Positions 21,945-31,230 of a stretch of 64,000 nucleotides of DNA are shown piece by piece. The position numbers and the translations under genes are program-made. The DNA is taken from assembly GCF_008806345.1 (NCBI RefSeq), contig NZ_VZZJ01000008.1, positions 1 through 64,000 of the forward strand. Reading direction: 5' to 3'. Under the pieces are notes generated by a model that saw nothing but the letters and a program-made list of their open reading frames with translations, had not been told where the DNA came from and searched no databases. The stretch comes from Methylobacterium planeticum (GTDB taxonomy: Bacteria > Pseudomonadota > Alphaproteobacteria > Rhizobiales > Beijerinckiaceae). The number at the start of each line of letters is the position of its first letter. Within the stretch, counting starts at the first letter, position 1.

Positions 21945-23378
21945 ATGCTCTTCACGCACCTCGCCGACGACCTGTTCCGGCCGCTCGCCTCGCCGAGCCG
22001 GGCTTTCAACGCGGCGCTCCTCCTGCACCTGCACCGGCGGGTGATGGGTGCCTCGGTGGAGCCGATCCGCAAGGGCGAGCTCCTCGCCGCGATCGGCGAT
22101 TTCGCCGCCGGCTGGACGTCGGAGCAGATCGCCGACGACGAGGCGATCCCGGCCGATCCGGTCGAGCGGCGCTCGGCCCTCTACCGGCGCTTCACCGAAT
22201 CCGGCTGGCTGGTCGAGCGGCGCGAGCGCTACGTGCCGGTGGTCGATTTCGACCCGGAGGCGCGCCTCCTCCTCGAGGAATTGTCGCGCCTCGAGCGCGG
22301 CGAGACCCGCTCCTACGGGGGCGCCGTCCTCGACGTGCTGGGCAGCCTCGAGAGCGCCGTCGCCAATCCGGGCGAGCGCTCGGAGGCGCTCTCGAACGCC
22401 GCCAAGGCGGCCCGCACCTTCCTCGGCCACGTCCGCTCCCTCGCGGGCTCGATGCGCAAGATCGAGGAGCGCATCCTGCGCGAGGACGACCTGCGCGCGG
22501 CCTTCCGCCTCTATTTCGAGGATTTCGTCGAGCGCCACCTGATCAGCGACTACCGGACGCTGCACACGCGCTTCAACCCATTCCGCTTCCGCTCCGCCAT
22601 CGTGCGCGAGGCGGGCCAGGCCCTGCGCGATTTCCTGCTGATCCGGGCGCTGGCCGAGGCTCGCCTGCGCGAGGGCCGGGCCACCGACCTCGCGGCGGCC
22701 GAGCGGGCGGTGCGCCTCGACCTCGCCGAGATCCTCGCCGTGTTCGAGGGCCTCGACCGGCATCTCGAGGTCGTCGACGACATCGTGGCGCGGATGGAGC
22801 GGCGCATCGCGGCGGCCGTGCGCTACATGGACCGGCCGGATTCCCTCGGCATCGAGCGGACCGCGGCGGCCCTGCGGGCGGTCGGCGCCGCGCCGGAGCC
22901 GCCGGACCTGCCCGCCGCGCTCTCGCTCCTGCGCCCGCCCATCGGCGAGGGCCATCTCTACGGGCCGCGCCAGCGCAGGGCCCCCGTCACCGTCGAGGCC
23001 CTGCCCGAGGTCGTCCTCGATCCGGCGATCGAGGCCTTCGTCAACGCCAAGGCCGAGTTCCGCCGCCGCACCACCGTCACGCCGGAGGCGATCGTGGCTT
23101 TCCTCGAGGGGAAGCTCGGCCGCGCCGCGGCGATCCGGGGCTCGGAGATCCCGGTGGCGGACGTGGACGAGTTCGTGATCTTCCAGCGCCTGCGCGAGAT
23201 CGACGTCCTGTTCGACGGGCACCTGATGCAGCGCTACACCCTGTCGCGCGCCGAGGGCCGGGTCTCGAACGGCTGGCTCGAATGCCCTGATTTCGTGGTC
23301 GAGCGACGCGGGGCCGGGTCCGGCCTCGGAGTTCAGGGCCGCCCCGCAACCAAGTCCCGGGCGAGGCCCCATGCTTGA
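21945..23378 (+). CDS. jetA: Condensin kleisin-like subunit, MksF / Wadjet JetA type
   Basis: A 477-aa protein that begins MLFTHLADDLFRPLASPSR, the typical start of JetA/DUF5716 proteins. These are the kleisin (MukF-like) subunits that bridge the SMC heads in MksBEF and Wadjet complexes. The chain is almost wholly helical: an N-terminal winged-helix region (about 30-110: ELLAAIGDFAAGW, SALYRRFTESGWLVERRERYVPVVDF), long middle helices, and a C-terminal region with DEFVIFQRLREIDVLF. GGGGG upstream serves as ribosome binding site. Its stop overlaps the start of the next gene by 8 nt, as expected for subunits of one complex. Confidence 0.8.
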   Translation: MLFTHLADDLFRPLASPSRAFNAALLLHLHRRVMGASVEPIRKGELLAAIGDFAAGWTSEQIADDEAIPADPVERRSALYRRFTESGWLVERRERYVPVVDFDPEARLLLEELSRLERGETRSYGGAVLDVLGSLESAVANPGERSEALSNAAKAARTFLGHVRSLAGSMRKIEERILREDDLRAAFRLYFEDFVERHLISDYRTLHTRFNPFRFRSAIVREAGQALRDFLLIRALAEARLREGRATDLAAAERAVRLDLAEILAVFEGLDRHLEVVDDIVARMERRIAAAVRYMDRPDSLGIERTAAALRAVGAAPEPPDLPAALSLLRPPIGEGHLYGPRQRRAPVTVEALPEVVLDPAIEAFVNAKAEFRRRTTVTPEAIVAFLEGKLGRAAAIRGSEIPVADVDEFVIFQRLREIDVLFDGHLMQRYTLSRAEGRVSNGWLECPDFVVERRGAGSGLGVQGRPATKSRARPHA

Positions 23379-23997
23379 GGCCTTCCGCGCCATCGTCGAC
23401 GGCGACGAGCCGGCGCCCCCGGGCGCGCGGGCGCCGGACGCGGACGAGCTCGCGCGCGCGCTGCAGGTGCTCCTGAAGACGCAGGTGATCTATACCGACA
23501 CCCCGGGCATCGGCCGCTCCTACGAGCTCGCCCGCCATTACGCCCCGTTCTTCCGCGACTACTTCGCCTGCCTCGGCTACGCCTTCGAGGTGGCCCACCG
23601 CGACCAGATGGTCTGCCTGCGCCTGCCCCCCGCGGGCGTGCGCCACGACATGGCCTCCGAGCGCCTGCGCAAGGACGAGACCCTGGTGCTGCTGGCGCTG
23701 CGTCTCGCCTACGAGGAGGGGCTGCGCGACCATCGGGTCACCACCGACGGCTTCGTCGAGTGCACCACCGACGACATCGCCGACCGCATCCGCACTGCCG
23801 CCCGCAGCGAGCCGCCCGAGGAGGCGCGCCTGATCGAGTGCCTGCGCCTGTTCGCCCGCCGCGGCGCGCTGCGCCTGGGCGAGCGCGACCGCACGGAGCG
23901 CATCACCCCGGTCTCGATCCTTCCCGGCATCGCGGTGATCGCGCCGGATGCCTGGATCGAGGCGATCCGCGCCTGGTCGGAGGCGGGCGAGGATTAG
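23371..23997 (+). CDS. jetB: Condensin KITE subunit, MksE / Wadjet JetB type
   Basis: A 208-aa DUF4194-type protein. After an acidic start it shows the tandem winged-helix pattern of KITE subunits: ALQVLLKTQVIYTDTPGIGRSYELARHYAPFFRDYFACLGYAF, VCLRLPPAGVRHDMASERLRKDETLVLLALRLAYEEG, and RLIECLRLFARRGALRLGERD. KITE dimers bind the kleisin and regulate SMC ATPase activity. It overlaps jetA by 8 nt and is followed by jetC after 136 bp. Confidence 0.8.
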   Translation: MLEAFRAIVDGDEPAPPGARAPDADELARALQVLLKTQVIYTDTPGIGRSYELARHYAPFFRDYFACLGYAFEVAHRDQMVCLRLPPAGVRHDMASERLRKDETLVLLALRLAYEEGLRDHRVTTDGFVECTTDDIADRIRTAARSEPPEEARLIECLRLFARRGALRLGERDRTERITPVSILPGIAVIAPDAWIEAIRAWSEAGED

Positions 23998-24133
23998 GGC
24001 AGGCCCGCCCCGGCGACGGGGGCAGGGCGCGATCACCGCCCAACCGTGTCGCCGCCGCCCTTGTATCGCCCGGAAAGTCCGGCCAACTGGGCGCTCCGTC
24101 CACCTCCCCGCCGTCGCGGCCGGAAAGCCCGGT

Positions 24134-27100
24134 TTGTATCTCCTCACCGACATCGCCCTCTCGAACTGGTATCTCATCCGGCGTGAACAGATCCGGATCC
24201 GAGGCGCGGCGGCGCTCGTCGGGCCGACGGGAGCCGGAAAGTCGACGATCTTCGACGCGGTCGGAACGGTTCTGGCCGGCAACAACGCGAGCCGGCTGGC
24301 GCTGAACGCCTCCGCCTCGGGCCGCAGCGCCCGCACGGTGCGCGACTACTGCCTCGGCTGGATCAGCGACCCTGCCGAGGGCGGGCGGCCGACGCGGGAA
24401 TCCTGCGAGACGGTGATCTGCCTCGTCTTCGAGAACGAGGTGACGGGGCGCACGGTGTCCTTCGGCCTCGCGCTCGCCGCGCGCTCCGACGAGCCGAAGG
24501 AGGAGGTGCTGTCGCGCTTCATCGCGACGGGACATCGCTTCGAGATCGCGGATTACGCCCGGAGCACGCCGGACGGCAGCTTCACGGCCCCCTGGTCGGA
24601 GATTGCCGCCGACCTGCGCGCCCGGTCCGAGCGCTTCGAGGAGTTCCGCACCTCGGGCGAACGCTTCACCAACGAGGTGCTGGCCACCCTGCGGGAGGGC
24701 GCGCCGGTGCCGGACCCGCGCCACTTCCTGCGCACCTTCTCGAACGCCGTCGCGTTCAAGCCGATCTTCGATTCGAGCGCCTTCGTGCGCTCCTTCGTGC
24801 TCGATCCCGAGCCCCTCGACGTCGCCCGGGTGCGCCAATCCGTCGAGAACTGGCGCCGGCTCCTCGAGACCATCGAGGAGCTGGAGGCCAAGCTCCAGCG
24901 CCTCGGCCGCCTCGTCGGCCGCTACGAATCCTGGGGCGACGGGGTGCTGGCCGCCGCGACCCACGAGGCCCGCGCCGCCTTCGCCGACCTGCGGCGGCGC
25001 ACCGTCGACCTTCTGGCCGTCCGCGGGCGCCTGCGCGAGGGGAGCGAGGCCCTGCGCATCGCCCGGGACAGCGTGCGCACGAGCCAGGGCTTCGTGCGCG
25101 AGATCGACGGGGAGATCGCCGAGCGCAAGGCCCTGGTGGCGGGCAGCGCCGCGGAGGGGCGGCTCGCCGCCTCGAATGCGGGCCTCGCCATGCTGGAGCG
25201 TGACCGGCGCGAGCTGAACGCCCGCGTCGCCGATTGCGTCGGACTGATCCAGCAGATGGGCAAGCTCCAGGCGGTCGCCGCGACCCTGCGGCAGGCGGCG
25301 CCCCAGGCGGCCCGGCTCGCGGAGGCCTGCGCCCGCGCGGGCCTGCGCAAGGAAGCGCCCCTCGACGAGACCCTGCGGCCGGACGGCGTGCTGGCCGGCC
25401 TCCTCGACGGGCTCGCGCGCCTGCCGGATTTCGACGAGGCCCTCGACCGCGCCGCCGAGGACGTGGCCCTGAAGGCCCGCGCCCAGGAGGTCGAGGCCGA
25501 GCGCTGCGCCCCGCCGGCCGGCGGAGGGTCCGCGGCGGCGCGGCTCTCCCCGGACACGGTGGCGTTCCGGAGCGAGCTCGCCCGCCGCGGCATCGACGCG
25601 GTGCCGATCTGCGAGCTCGCCGAGGTGGCCGAGCCCCATTGGGGGGCGGCCCTCGAGGCGCTGCTCGGTCGGGCGCGCGAGGCCCTCGTAGTCCCGCCCG
25701 ATCGGCTGGAGGAGGCCCTCGGCGTGCTCCAGGCCGGCCGCAACCAGTACCATCGCTGCATCCTGGTGAAGACCACCGACACGGCGCGCCATCGCGCCCG
25801 GCGCTACGACGACGGCGCCATGTCGGTGATCGAGACCCATGATCCCCATGCCGAGGCGTTCCTCGGCGTGCGCCTCGGCGGCTACGACCTCGCGGCCAAC
25901 GACGCGCAGCTCGCCCAGATGAGCCGCGCCGTGGCGCCGAGCGGGCGCACCACCGCCGGCATGGCCTACTCGGTGACGCGCTCCGTCGACCTCCTGATGA
26001 CCCGCGGCCAACGCGGCCCGACCCCCGAGAGCCGCCGCAACCACGAGGCCGCGGTGGTGGAGGCGCGCCGCCTGCGCCAGGAGGCCGTGGTCCTGCGCGA
26101 GGCGGCCCGTGCCGCCGCGCAGATCCGCGCCCGCATCGCCCGGGGCGATCTCGACATCGACGTGCTGCGCGAGGAGGCCGACGGCATCGAGGGCCGCCGC
26201 CGCACCCTGACCACCGAGCGCGAGGCCATCGAGAAGCGCGACACCGACGGGATCGCGGCCGAGATCAAGGCCTTGGCGGCCGAGCGCACCGCCTATCTGC
26301 GCGAGCTCGCCGAGATGCTGGAGCCCAAGCTCGACGCGCTGCTCAGCGAGGAGGCGCAGCTCCGGGCGCGCCTCGCCTCCGCCCGCGAGGCGGTCCGGGC
26401 CGCCCTCGTGGCGCGGCGCGGCGCGCTGCACCGCCTGCGCAGCGGCGATGCGCTCCGCATCCGCCTCGCCCGCGGCCAGGCCCTCGATCCCGCCGAGGCG
26501 GCGGGCGTGCGGGCGGAGCTGCGCGGCCTCGAGGCCAAGGAGATCAGCGCCTTCGCGGCGAGCGAGCGCACTGCCGCGAAGGAGGCCGCCGAGAGCGCCC
26601 GCTCGCACGGGCGTGCCGCCGAGCGCGACCTCGCCGAGTACTGCGCGCAGTGGCGAATCGACAATCCGCTGGCCAAGGGCGACGTCCCGGCGACCTTCGG
26701 CTACGCCTGGGCCAAGCGCGAGCACGACGAGGTGGCGGGCCACGAGCTGCGCCGCTACCGGGCCCAGGCCGAGCGGGCCGAGGGCGAGATGCGGCGCCTG
26801 ATGACCGAGGACCTGCTGACGCGCCTCGCCGACAAGTTCGAGCGGGTGCGCGCCCGCCTCGATGCCCTGAACGAGCGTCTCTCCTCGCAGACCTTCACGG
26901 GCCAGACCTACGCCTTCGAGGCGACGGTCGACCGGCGCTACGCCGCCGTGCACGCGCTGGCCACCGAGGTCGCCCGCTCGCCGGACGCGGCCCAGACGGT
27001 CCTGCCGGCCTCCGGCGACGGGCCGATGGCGGCGGCGCTCGAGGAGATCTCGCAGCTCATCGCGGGCAGCGAGGACGCGGCCCGCCTCGCGGATTACCGC

Positions 27101-27574
27101 AACTACTTCGTCTACGAGATCGGCATGCGCGACCGGGCGGGCAACCGCACCACCATGTCGAGCCGGGCGCTGCGGGGCTCGGGCGGCGAGGCGCAGGCGC
27201 CGTTCTACGTGGCGATCGCGGCCTCCCTCGCGAGCGCCTATTATCCGGGGGACCGGCCGGGCGACGAGAATCCGGGCCTCGGCCTCTGCCTCCTCGACGA
27301 GGCCTTCTCCAAACTCGACGTGCGCAACTCCCAGGGGCTCGTCGACCTCTACCGTGCCTGGGGCCTGCAACTCCTGATCGCGGCCCCCGAGGACAAGCGC
27401 ACCACCCTGACCGAGGTGATGGACACCATCGTGACGGTCTACAAGAGCCCGGACCTGACCTCCGTGCGCATCGAATCCGAGCATCCTCTCGAGGCGGCCA
27501 AGCGCGCCCTCGCGGCGATCAACCCGGAGCGCCGGGGCATCGAGGGCTTTCGGGGGCGCGACGCGGCCGAGTGA
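24134..27574 (+). CDS. jetC: Condensin SMC-like ATPase, MksB / Wadjet JetC type
   Basis: A 1146-aa SMC-like ATPase. Walker A is GPTGAGKST at about residues 30-38. Long coiled-coil arms occupy about 210-480 and 610-860, with a hinge-like globular part between. At the C-terminus come the ABC signature region RGSGGEAQAPFY (about 1015) and Walker B GLCLLDEAFSKLD (about 1055). I place the start at TTG 24134, giving YLLTDIALSNWYLIRREQI, the usual MksB beginning, with GGAAAG about 6 nt upstream. The frame is open further upstream, but that part is Arg/Pro-rich and unlike the family. The nuclease gene jetD/mksG is not downstream, where a Crp-type regulator follows on the other strand. Confidence 0.85.
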   Translation: MYLLTDIALSNWYLIRREQIRIRGAAALVGPTGAGKSTIFDAVGTVLAGNNASRLALNASASGRSARTVRDYCLGWISDPAEGGRPTRESCETVICLVFENEVTGRTVSFGLALAARSDEPKEEVLSRFIATGHRFEIADYARSTPDGSFTAPWSEIAADLRARSERFEEFRTSGERFTNEVLATLREGAPVPDPRHFLRTFSNAVAFKPIFDSSAFVRSFVLDPEPLDVARVRQSVENWRRLLETIEELEAKLQRLGRLVGRYESWGDGVLAAATHEARAAFADLRRRTVDLLAVRGRLREGSEALRIARDSVRTSQGFVREIDGEIAERKALVAGSAAEGRLAASNAGLAMLERDRRELNARVADCVGLIQQMGKLQAVAATLRQAAPQAARLAEACARAGLRKEAPLDETLRPDGVLAGLLDGLARLPDFDEALDRAAEDVALKARAQEVEAERCAPPAGGGSAAARLSPDTVAFRSELARRGIDAVPICELAEVAEPHWGAALEALLGRAREALVVPPDRLEEALGVLQAGRNQYHRCILVKTTDTARHRARRYDDGAMSVIETHDPHAEAFLGVRLGGYDLAANDAQLAQMSRAVAPSGRTTAGMAYSVTRSVDLLMTRGQRGPTPESRRNHEAAVVEARRLRQEAVVLREAARAAAQIRARIARGDLDIDVLREEADGIEGRRRTLTTEREAIEKRDTDGIAAEIKALAAERTAYLRELAEMLEPKLDALLSEEAQLRARLASAREAVRAALVARRGALHRLRSGDALRIRLARGQALDPAEAAGVRAELRGLEAKEISAFAASERTAAKEAAESARSHGRAAERDLAEYCAQWRIDNPLAKGDVPATFGYAWAKREHDEVAGHELRRYRAQAERAEGEMRRLMTEDLLTRLADKFERVRARLDALNERLSSQTFTGQTYAFEATVDRRYAAVHALATEVARSPDAAQTVLPASGDGPMAAALEEISQLIAGSEDAARLADYRNYFVYEIGMRDRAGNRTTMSSRALRGSGGEAQAPFYVAIAASLASAYYPGDRPGDENPGLGLCLLDEAFSKLDVRNSQGLVDLYRAWGLQLLIAAPEDKRTTLTEVMDTIVTVYKSPDLTSVRIESEHPLEAAKRALAAINPERRGIEGFRGRDAAE

Positions 27575-27772
27575 CCGCGCGCGGCGCGATCCGATCCGGG
27601 TGCTGTCGGGAAATAGGCACCGCCGGCTCAAGCGATCGGGGGAAAGTTCGACCGGCGGTGCCAGCCGGACGAGAGGGGGGTTGGCTCCTCCGGCCCCACC
27701 ATGGGTAGGGCGGGGTGGGTGAGGCGACATTCACATACGTGAAGAGCGCGAGAGAAACCGCGGTTCCGGTAC

Positions 27773-27791
27773 GCTCGCGCCGTGCGCGAGC
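27773..27791. terminator. GC-rich hairpin between jetC and the Crp/Fnr gene
   Basis: GCTCGCGC and GCGCGAGC form a perfect 8-bp stem with a CGT loop, just past the stop of the minus-strand regulator and about 200 bp past jetC. There is no T-tract, so terminator function is tentative. Confidence 0.35.
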
Positions 27792-27796
27792 CCGTC

Positions 27797-28540
27797 TCAG
27801 GGCTCGTTCGCGTCGAGCGAGCCTCCCTCCCGGTCGAGATGCAGGTAGGTGGCGCTGAACAACGAGACCTCCTGCAGTCGCGCCAGGTCCGGGATGGTCA
27901 GGATGCGTCCCTTCAGGATGATCAAGCCGGAATTGCGCAATACCTGCAGCACCCGGTTCACGTGGACGTTCGAGAGGCCGGTGGCGTCGCCGAGATCGCC
28001 CTGCGTCAGGGGCAGCTCGCAGCTGTTCCCGTCCGTGAGCCCGACGGCGCGCAGGCGCAGGAACAGCTCGCAGAACAGGTGGCCGAGGCGTTCGAGGGCC
28101 GTGCGCTGGCCGAGGCTCACGGTCCATTCCTGCTGCACCGCCAGGGCGACGAGCATCGTCCAGACCAGCGCCTGCCTCAGCCGCGGGGAAGTCTCGGTGA
28201 GGCTCTGCAGCCCCTCGCGCGAGATCTCGGCCAGCGTCACGGCCGTCAGGGCGCCGAGGGAGTGGTCCATCTCCCGGAAAGCGAGGGTGTGGGGGTCGCA
28301 GGTATCCCCCGGCACGAGGAAGGCGATGATCTGGCGCCGCCCGTCCTCCAGGGTCTTGTAGCGGCAGGCCCAGCCGTCGAGCACGAGGTGCACGTCGCGG
28401 GGCAGCTCGCCCTCGACGAGGATGTCCTCGCGCGCCCCGAGCCGCCGGACCCGCTGCGAGGCCGCCTCCGCCAGGGCCTGCTTCTCGTCGCGCGACAGCC
28501 GCGTGAACCCCTCCAGCCTGCGGATGATCGGATTGTCCAC
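27797..28540 (-). CDS. Crp/Fnr family transcriptional regulator
   Basis: A 247-aa regulator with an N-terminal cyclic-nucleotide-binding fold (about 15-130: ILVEGELPRDVHLVLDGWACRYK, IIAFLVPGDTCDPHTL) and a C-terminal winged helix-turn-helix (ELPLTQGDLGDATGLSNVHVNRVLQVLRNSGLI). It lacks the N-terminal cysteine cluster of oxygen-sensing FNR, so it is not an obvious iron-sulphur sensor. Family members with this pattern are numerous in Methylobacterium; the ligand is unknown. No partner gene is visible. Confidence 0.85.
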   Translation of the reverse strand: MDNPIIRRLEGFTRLSRDEKQALAEAASQRVRRLGAREDILVEGELPRDVHLVLDGWACRYKTLEDGRRQIIAFLVPGDTCDPHTLAFREMDHSLGALTAVTLAEISREGLQSLTETSPRLRQALVWTMLVALAVQQEWTVSLGQRTALERLGHLFCELFLRLRAVGLTDGNSCELPLTQGDLGDATGLSNVHVNRVLQVLRNSGLIILKGRILTIPDLARLQEVSLFSATYLHLDREGGSLDANEP

Positions 28541-28729
28541 CAGCCAGGATCCAGACGGCTCGATACGCGACGCCGCGACCTTAGCGGCGGGCCAGGGGCC
28601 CCGGATTAACGTGCGTTAGTCACCGTGATCGAGGGGGGCCGCGCCGGCCCTCCGGCACCTGGGCGCAACGGCGCGCCTGCGACCCTCTGACCCGACGCGC
28701 GCGGGTGCCGAAGAGGCCGGTGCCGCGCC

Positions 28730-29050
28730 TCAGTGCAGGGTCGGAGGAACGGGATCGGGCCGGGATGCGTCGGCGCAGGGCGTGTCGAGCCCGGACATGT
28801 CGAGGCCGGACTTGTGGAGGCGAAAGCCGTCGAGGGACGAGAACGAGAGGTGGAGGATCAGGCGGCGCTCGCAATCCTCGACCGCGAAGGCGCTGCGCGT
28901 CGCGGACCCAGCGAGGCAGGTCTCTTCCATGAGACGGCGGGCGAGGACGGCGGCATGGGCCAGGACATCGTCGAGGGTGCCGATCTCGACGCCCTCCTCG
29001 TCGCGGCTGAACGTGCGGCCGGTCAGAAGATGGAAGAAGTAGCGCGCCAT
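28730..29050 (-). CDS. DUF6894 family protein, 106 aa
   Basis: Starts MARYFFHLLTGRTFSRDEEGVEIGTLDD, the same signature as the protein at 3673-3930: aromatic N-terminal strand, DEEG acidic motif, then an alanine-rich helix and a C-terminal strand. The tail (HKSGLDMSGLDTPCADASRPD) is longer and polar. AGGAG precedes the start. Function unknown. Confidence 0.7.
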   Translation of the reverse strand: MARYFFHLLTGRTFSRDEEGVEIGTLDDVLAHAAVLARRLMEETCLAGSATRSAFAVEDCERRLILHLSFSSLDGFRLHKSGLDMSGLDTPCADASRPDPVPPTLH

Positions 29051-29418
29051 CACGGTCTCCTCTCCGGGCCTTGCCGGAGAGCGACGCTAATCCGGCCCGG
29101 AAGGGGCGACCTTCACGTTGGCTAAGGAGGCGGGCCGGCGCTCGGCGAGGGTGCGCTTCGCACGGCCGACGCTCTGCCGCCTGGCTTCAAGTCTGTGAAT
29201 GCGGCTTGGATCGGATTTCGGGACCCTCGGAGCCGGTCGGATCGGTTTCCTCGTCCGACAGCTCCGTCGGCCGTTCCTGCCCAGACCTGTCGACGGAGCC
29301 GCCCCTCGGACCGAACGGTCCCGGGCGGCAGCGCCGCGTCGTTGGCGGACCGGGCCGGATCGGAGGTCGCTCGGGCGAAAGTCGCCTCGGCGTTATCCCC
29401 GCAATCCTCGGGCGGTCC
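29051..29418. other. Intergenic region, no gene seen
   Basis: About 370 bp of GC-rich sequence with several open frames of arginine/proline-rich composition that I do not accept as genes. The small hairpin CTCTCCGGGCCTTGCCGGAGAG near 29060 is within the 5' region of the DUF6894 gene. Confidence 0.4.
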
Positions 29419-29634
29419 TCAGTTCAGGTAGGTGCGGATCCAGTTCGGGGAGAGGATCTCGCCCTCCTCGGTGATGATCCAGGGCTGCTTGGCGGGGTCG
29501 GCCAGCGCTCCGGCGGCCGCGGCGATCGCCTCGCGCAGGGTGCCATAGCGCTCGGGCTGCGCCAGCGGGGAGGTCGCCGGCACGGTGCGCCAGATCGTCA
29601 GATCGGCGGGGCGTTCGAGAGCTTCGGTTTCCAT
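29419..29634 (-). CDS. Hypothetical protein, 71 aa
   Basis: ATG at 29634 has AAGGAA upstream, giving METEALERPADLTIWRTVP. The middle is an alanine-rich helix (TLREAIAAAAGALADP) and the C-terminus reads PWIITEEGEILSPNWIRTYLN. Short proteins with this WRTVP ... PWIITEEGEIL pattern look like a conserved small cytosolic family, but I cannot name it. Confidence 0.6.
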   Translation of the reverse strand: METEALERPADLTIWRTVPATSPLAQPERYGTLREAIAAAAGALADPAKQPWIITEEGEILSPNWIRTYLN

Positions 29635-30081
29635 CTCAGTCTGTTCCTTCCGAACCGTGTTCGTCCGTAGAGGGCCGGCTGACGGCCTGAGTAGACGGGT
29701 CAGCCAAGGCCGGATGTGTTTGCCTGCAAATGGAAGCATCACTTGGGCGGCTTTGCGGTCATTCCGCCCACATTGCTGTCGTCGGTCAAACTATTGACGC
29801 AAGTTAAACGCGTCGCGCTCCATGATTTCGACACAAAGCGCTCGGCTGCCGCCCCAGGATGCTCCCCATTCACTTGATGAAGATTGTGAGCCCGAGGGGT
29901 GACCATTTCGTTAGCTTGACTGCCGCCGTGCAACCGTGCGCTGCCACACCTCGGCGTTCAGGCGTCATCAAGCGTTGAAGCCCGCAACCTGAACGCCCAG
30001 TTAAGGGCGTCCGTCCCGCGTCGGGACGCGCGTGCCCTGTGGCTTTGCGGCCTCAGGACGAACGGGGTGGAGTGTTCACTC
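29635..30081. other. Intergenic region upstream of the HtrA-like protease
   Basis: About 450 bp, noticeably AT-richer than its surroundings between 29700 and 29930. TTGACG at about 29794 and CTTGACT near 29915 could be -35 boxes, but I cannot pair them with convincing -10 boxes. A short GTCCCG/CGGGAC hairpin lies at about 30012-30030. No gene supported. Confidence 0.4.
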
Positions 30082-31230
30082 GTGCCGGATCGCTTCGCGC
30101 GCATCGCGTTGGCCGCGGTGCTGGTGCTCCTCACGCTCTTCGTCGCGCAGCCCTACCTCACCGCCCTCCTATTCTCGGTCGAGACGCCGCGCGCCATCAC
30201 GGCACGGGGCGACCTCGCGCCCGCGGAAGCCACCACCGTCGCGCTGTTCGAGCGGGCGAGCCCCTCCGTCGTCCACGTCTTCGCGCAGGCCGCCGCGCAG
30301 GGCCGCGCCCTGATGAGCCTCGATGACGAGGAGGAGCAGGGCCAGGGGCAGGGGCAGGGCAGCGGCACGCAGACCGGCACCGGCTTCGTCTGGGACGCGG
30401 CCGGCCACGTCGTCACGAACAACCACGTGGTCCAGGGCGCGACGCAGTCGGGCGGCTCGATCTCGGTGCGCCTCTCCTCCGGCGAGGTGGTCTCCGCCCG
30501 CGTCGTCGGCACCGCGCCGGCCTACGACCTCGCCGTCTTGCAGCTCGGGCGCCTCACCCGGACGCCGCCACCCCTCGCCATCGGCACCTCCGCCGATCTC
30601 AAGGTCGGGCAGGCCACCTACGCCATCGGCAACCCGTTCGGCCTCGACCACACCCTCACCACGGGGGTGATCAGCGCCCTGCAGCGCCGCCTGCCCACGG
30701 GGGAGGGGCGGGAGCTGTCCGGCGTCATCCAGACCGACGCGGCGATCAATCCCGGCAATTCCGGCGGGCCCCTGCTCGATTCCGCCGGCCGGCTGATCGG
30801 CGTCAACACCGCGATCTTCTCGCCCTCGGGCGCGAGCGCCGGCATCGGCTTCGCGGTGCCGGTCGACGTAGTGAACCGGGTGGTCCCGGACCTCATCCGC
30901 AACGGGCGCGTGCGCAACCCCGGCATCGGCATCATCGCCGGCCAGGAGGCGACCGCCGCCCGCCTCGGCATCGACGGCGTCGTGGTGCTGCGGGTGCTGC
31001 GCGGCTCCCCGGCGGCCCAGGCGGGCCTGCGCGGCGTCGACCTGCAGACCGGCGACATCGGCGACGTCATCGTGGGCGTCGGCGACCGCCCGGTGCACCG
31101 GCTCGCCGACCTCACGGCCGCGATCGAGGCGGCGGGCATCGACAAGCCGATCGATCTCACCGTAGAGCGCGGCGGGCGCACCCGCACGGTGCGGGTGACG
31201 ACGACGGACGTCGCGGAGAACCGGCTGTGA
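30082..31230 (+). CDS. HtrA/DegP-like trypsin-family serine protease with PDZ domain
   Basis: A 382-aa envelope protease anchored or exported by an N-terminal hydrophobic segment (about 7-32). The protease domain has the full triad: His near 115 (VTNNHVVQ), Asp in APAYDLAVLQ, Ser in NPGNSGGPL. One PDZ domain follows (about 275-380: GVVVLRVLRGSPAAQAGLRG, GDVIVGVGDRPV). A Gln/Gly run (QGQGQGQG) sits before the protease domain. GTG at 30082 is preferred for its GGAG spacing; GTG at 30067 is an alternative. The next gene overlaps its stop by 4 nt, which suggests a three-gene operon. Confidence 0.88.
   Translation: MPDRFARIALAAVLVLLTLFVAQPYLTALLFSVETPRAITARGDLAPAEATTVALFERASPSVVHVFAQAAAQGRALMSLDDEEEQGQGQGQGSGTQTGTGFVWDAAGHVVTNNHVVQGATQSGGSISVRLSSGEVVSARVVGTAPAYDLAVLQLGRLTRTPPPLAIGTSADLKVGQATYAIGNPFGLDHTLTTGVISALQRRLPTGEGRELSGVIQTDAAINPGNSGGPLLDSAGRLIGVNTAIFSPSGASAGIGFAVPVDVVNRVVPDLIRNGRVRNPGIGIIAGQEATAARLGIDGVVVLRVLRGSPAAQAGLRGVDLQTGDIGDVIVGVGDRPVHRLADLTAAIEAAGIDKPIDLTVERGGRTRTVRVTTTDVAENRL

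Noticed and set aside
24061..24140. Repeated TTGTATC and CCGGAAAG units before jetC as a regulatory repeat
   Set aside because: Two short matches about 70 bp apart are within chance for this sequence. The second simply provides the ribosome binding site and TTG start of jetC.
24134..24140. An upstream start for jetC extending the protein by about 62 residues
   Set aside because: The added segment is Arg/Pro-rich and overlaps the end of jetB in another frame; MksB-type proteins begin at the LLTDIALSNW strand.
21945..27574. Calling the condensin operon a complete Wadjet defence system in a defence island
   Set aside because: jetD is missing, no other defence or mobile genes are nearby, and composition equals the surroundings. 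It is described as a JetABC/MksFEB condensin instead.
23903..27730. 1275-codon minus-strand open frame opposite jetC
   Set aside because: Antisense shadow. Codon third-position GC bias and all SMC motifs belong to the plus strand.
29195..29474. Two overlapping plus-strand ORFs of 78 and 91 codons
   Set aside because: They occupy the same DNA in different frames, are Arg/Pro-rich, lack ribosome binding sites, and the longer one runs into the real minus-strand gene at 29419.
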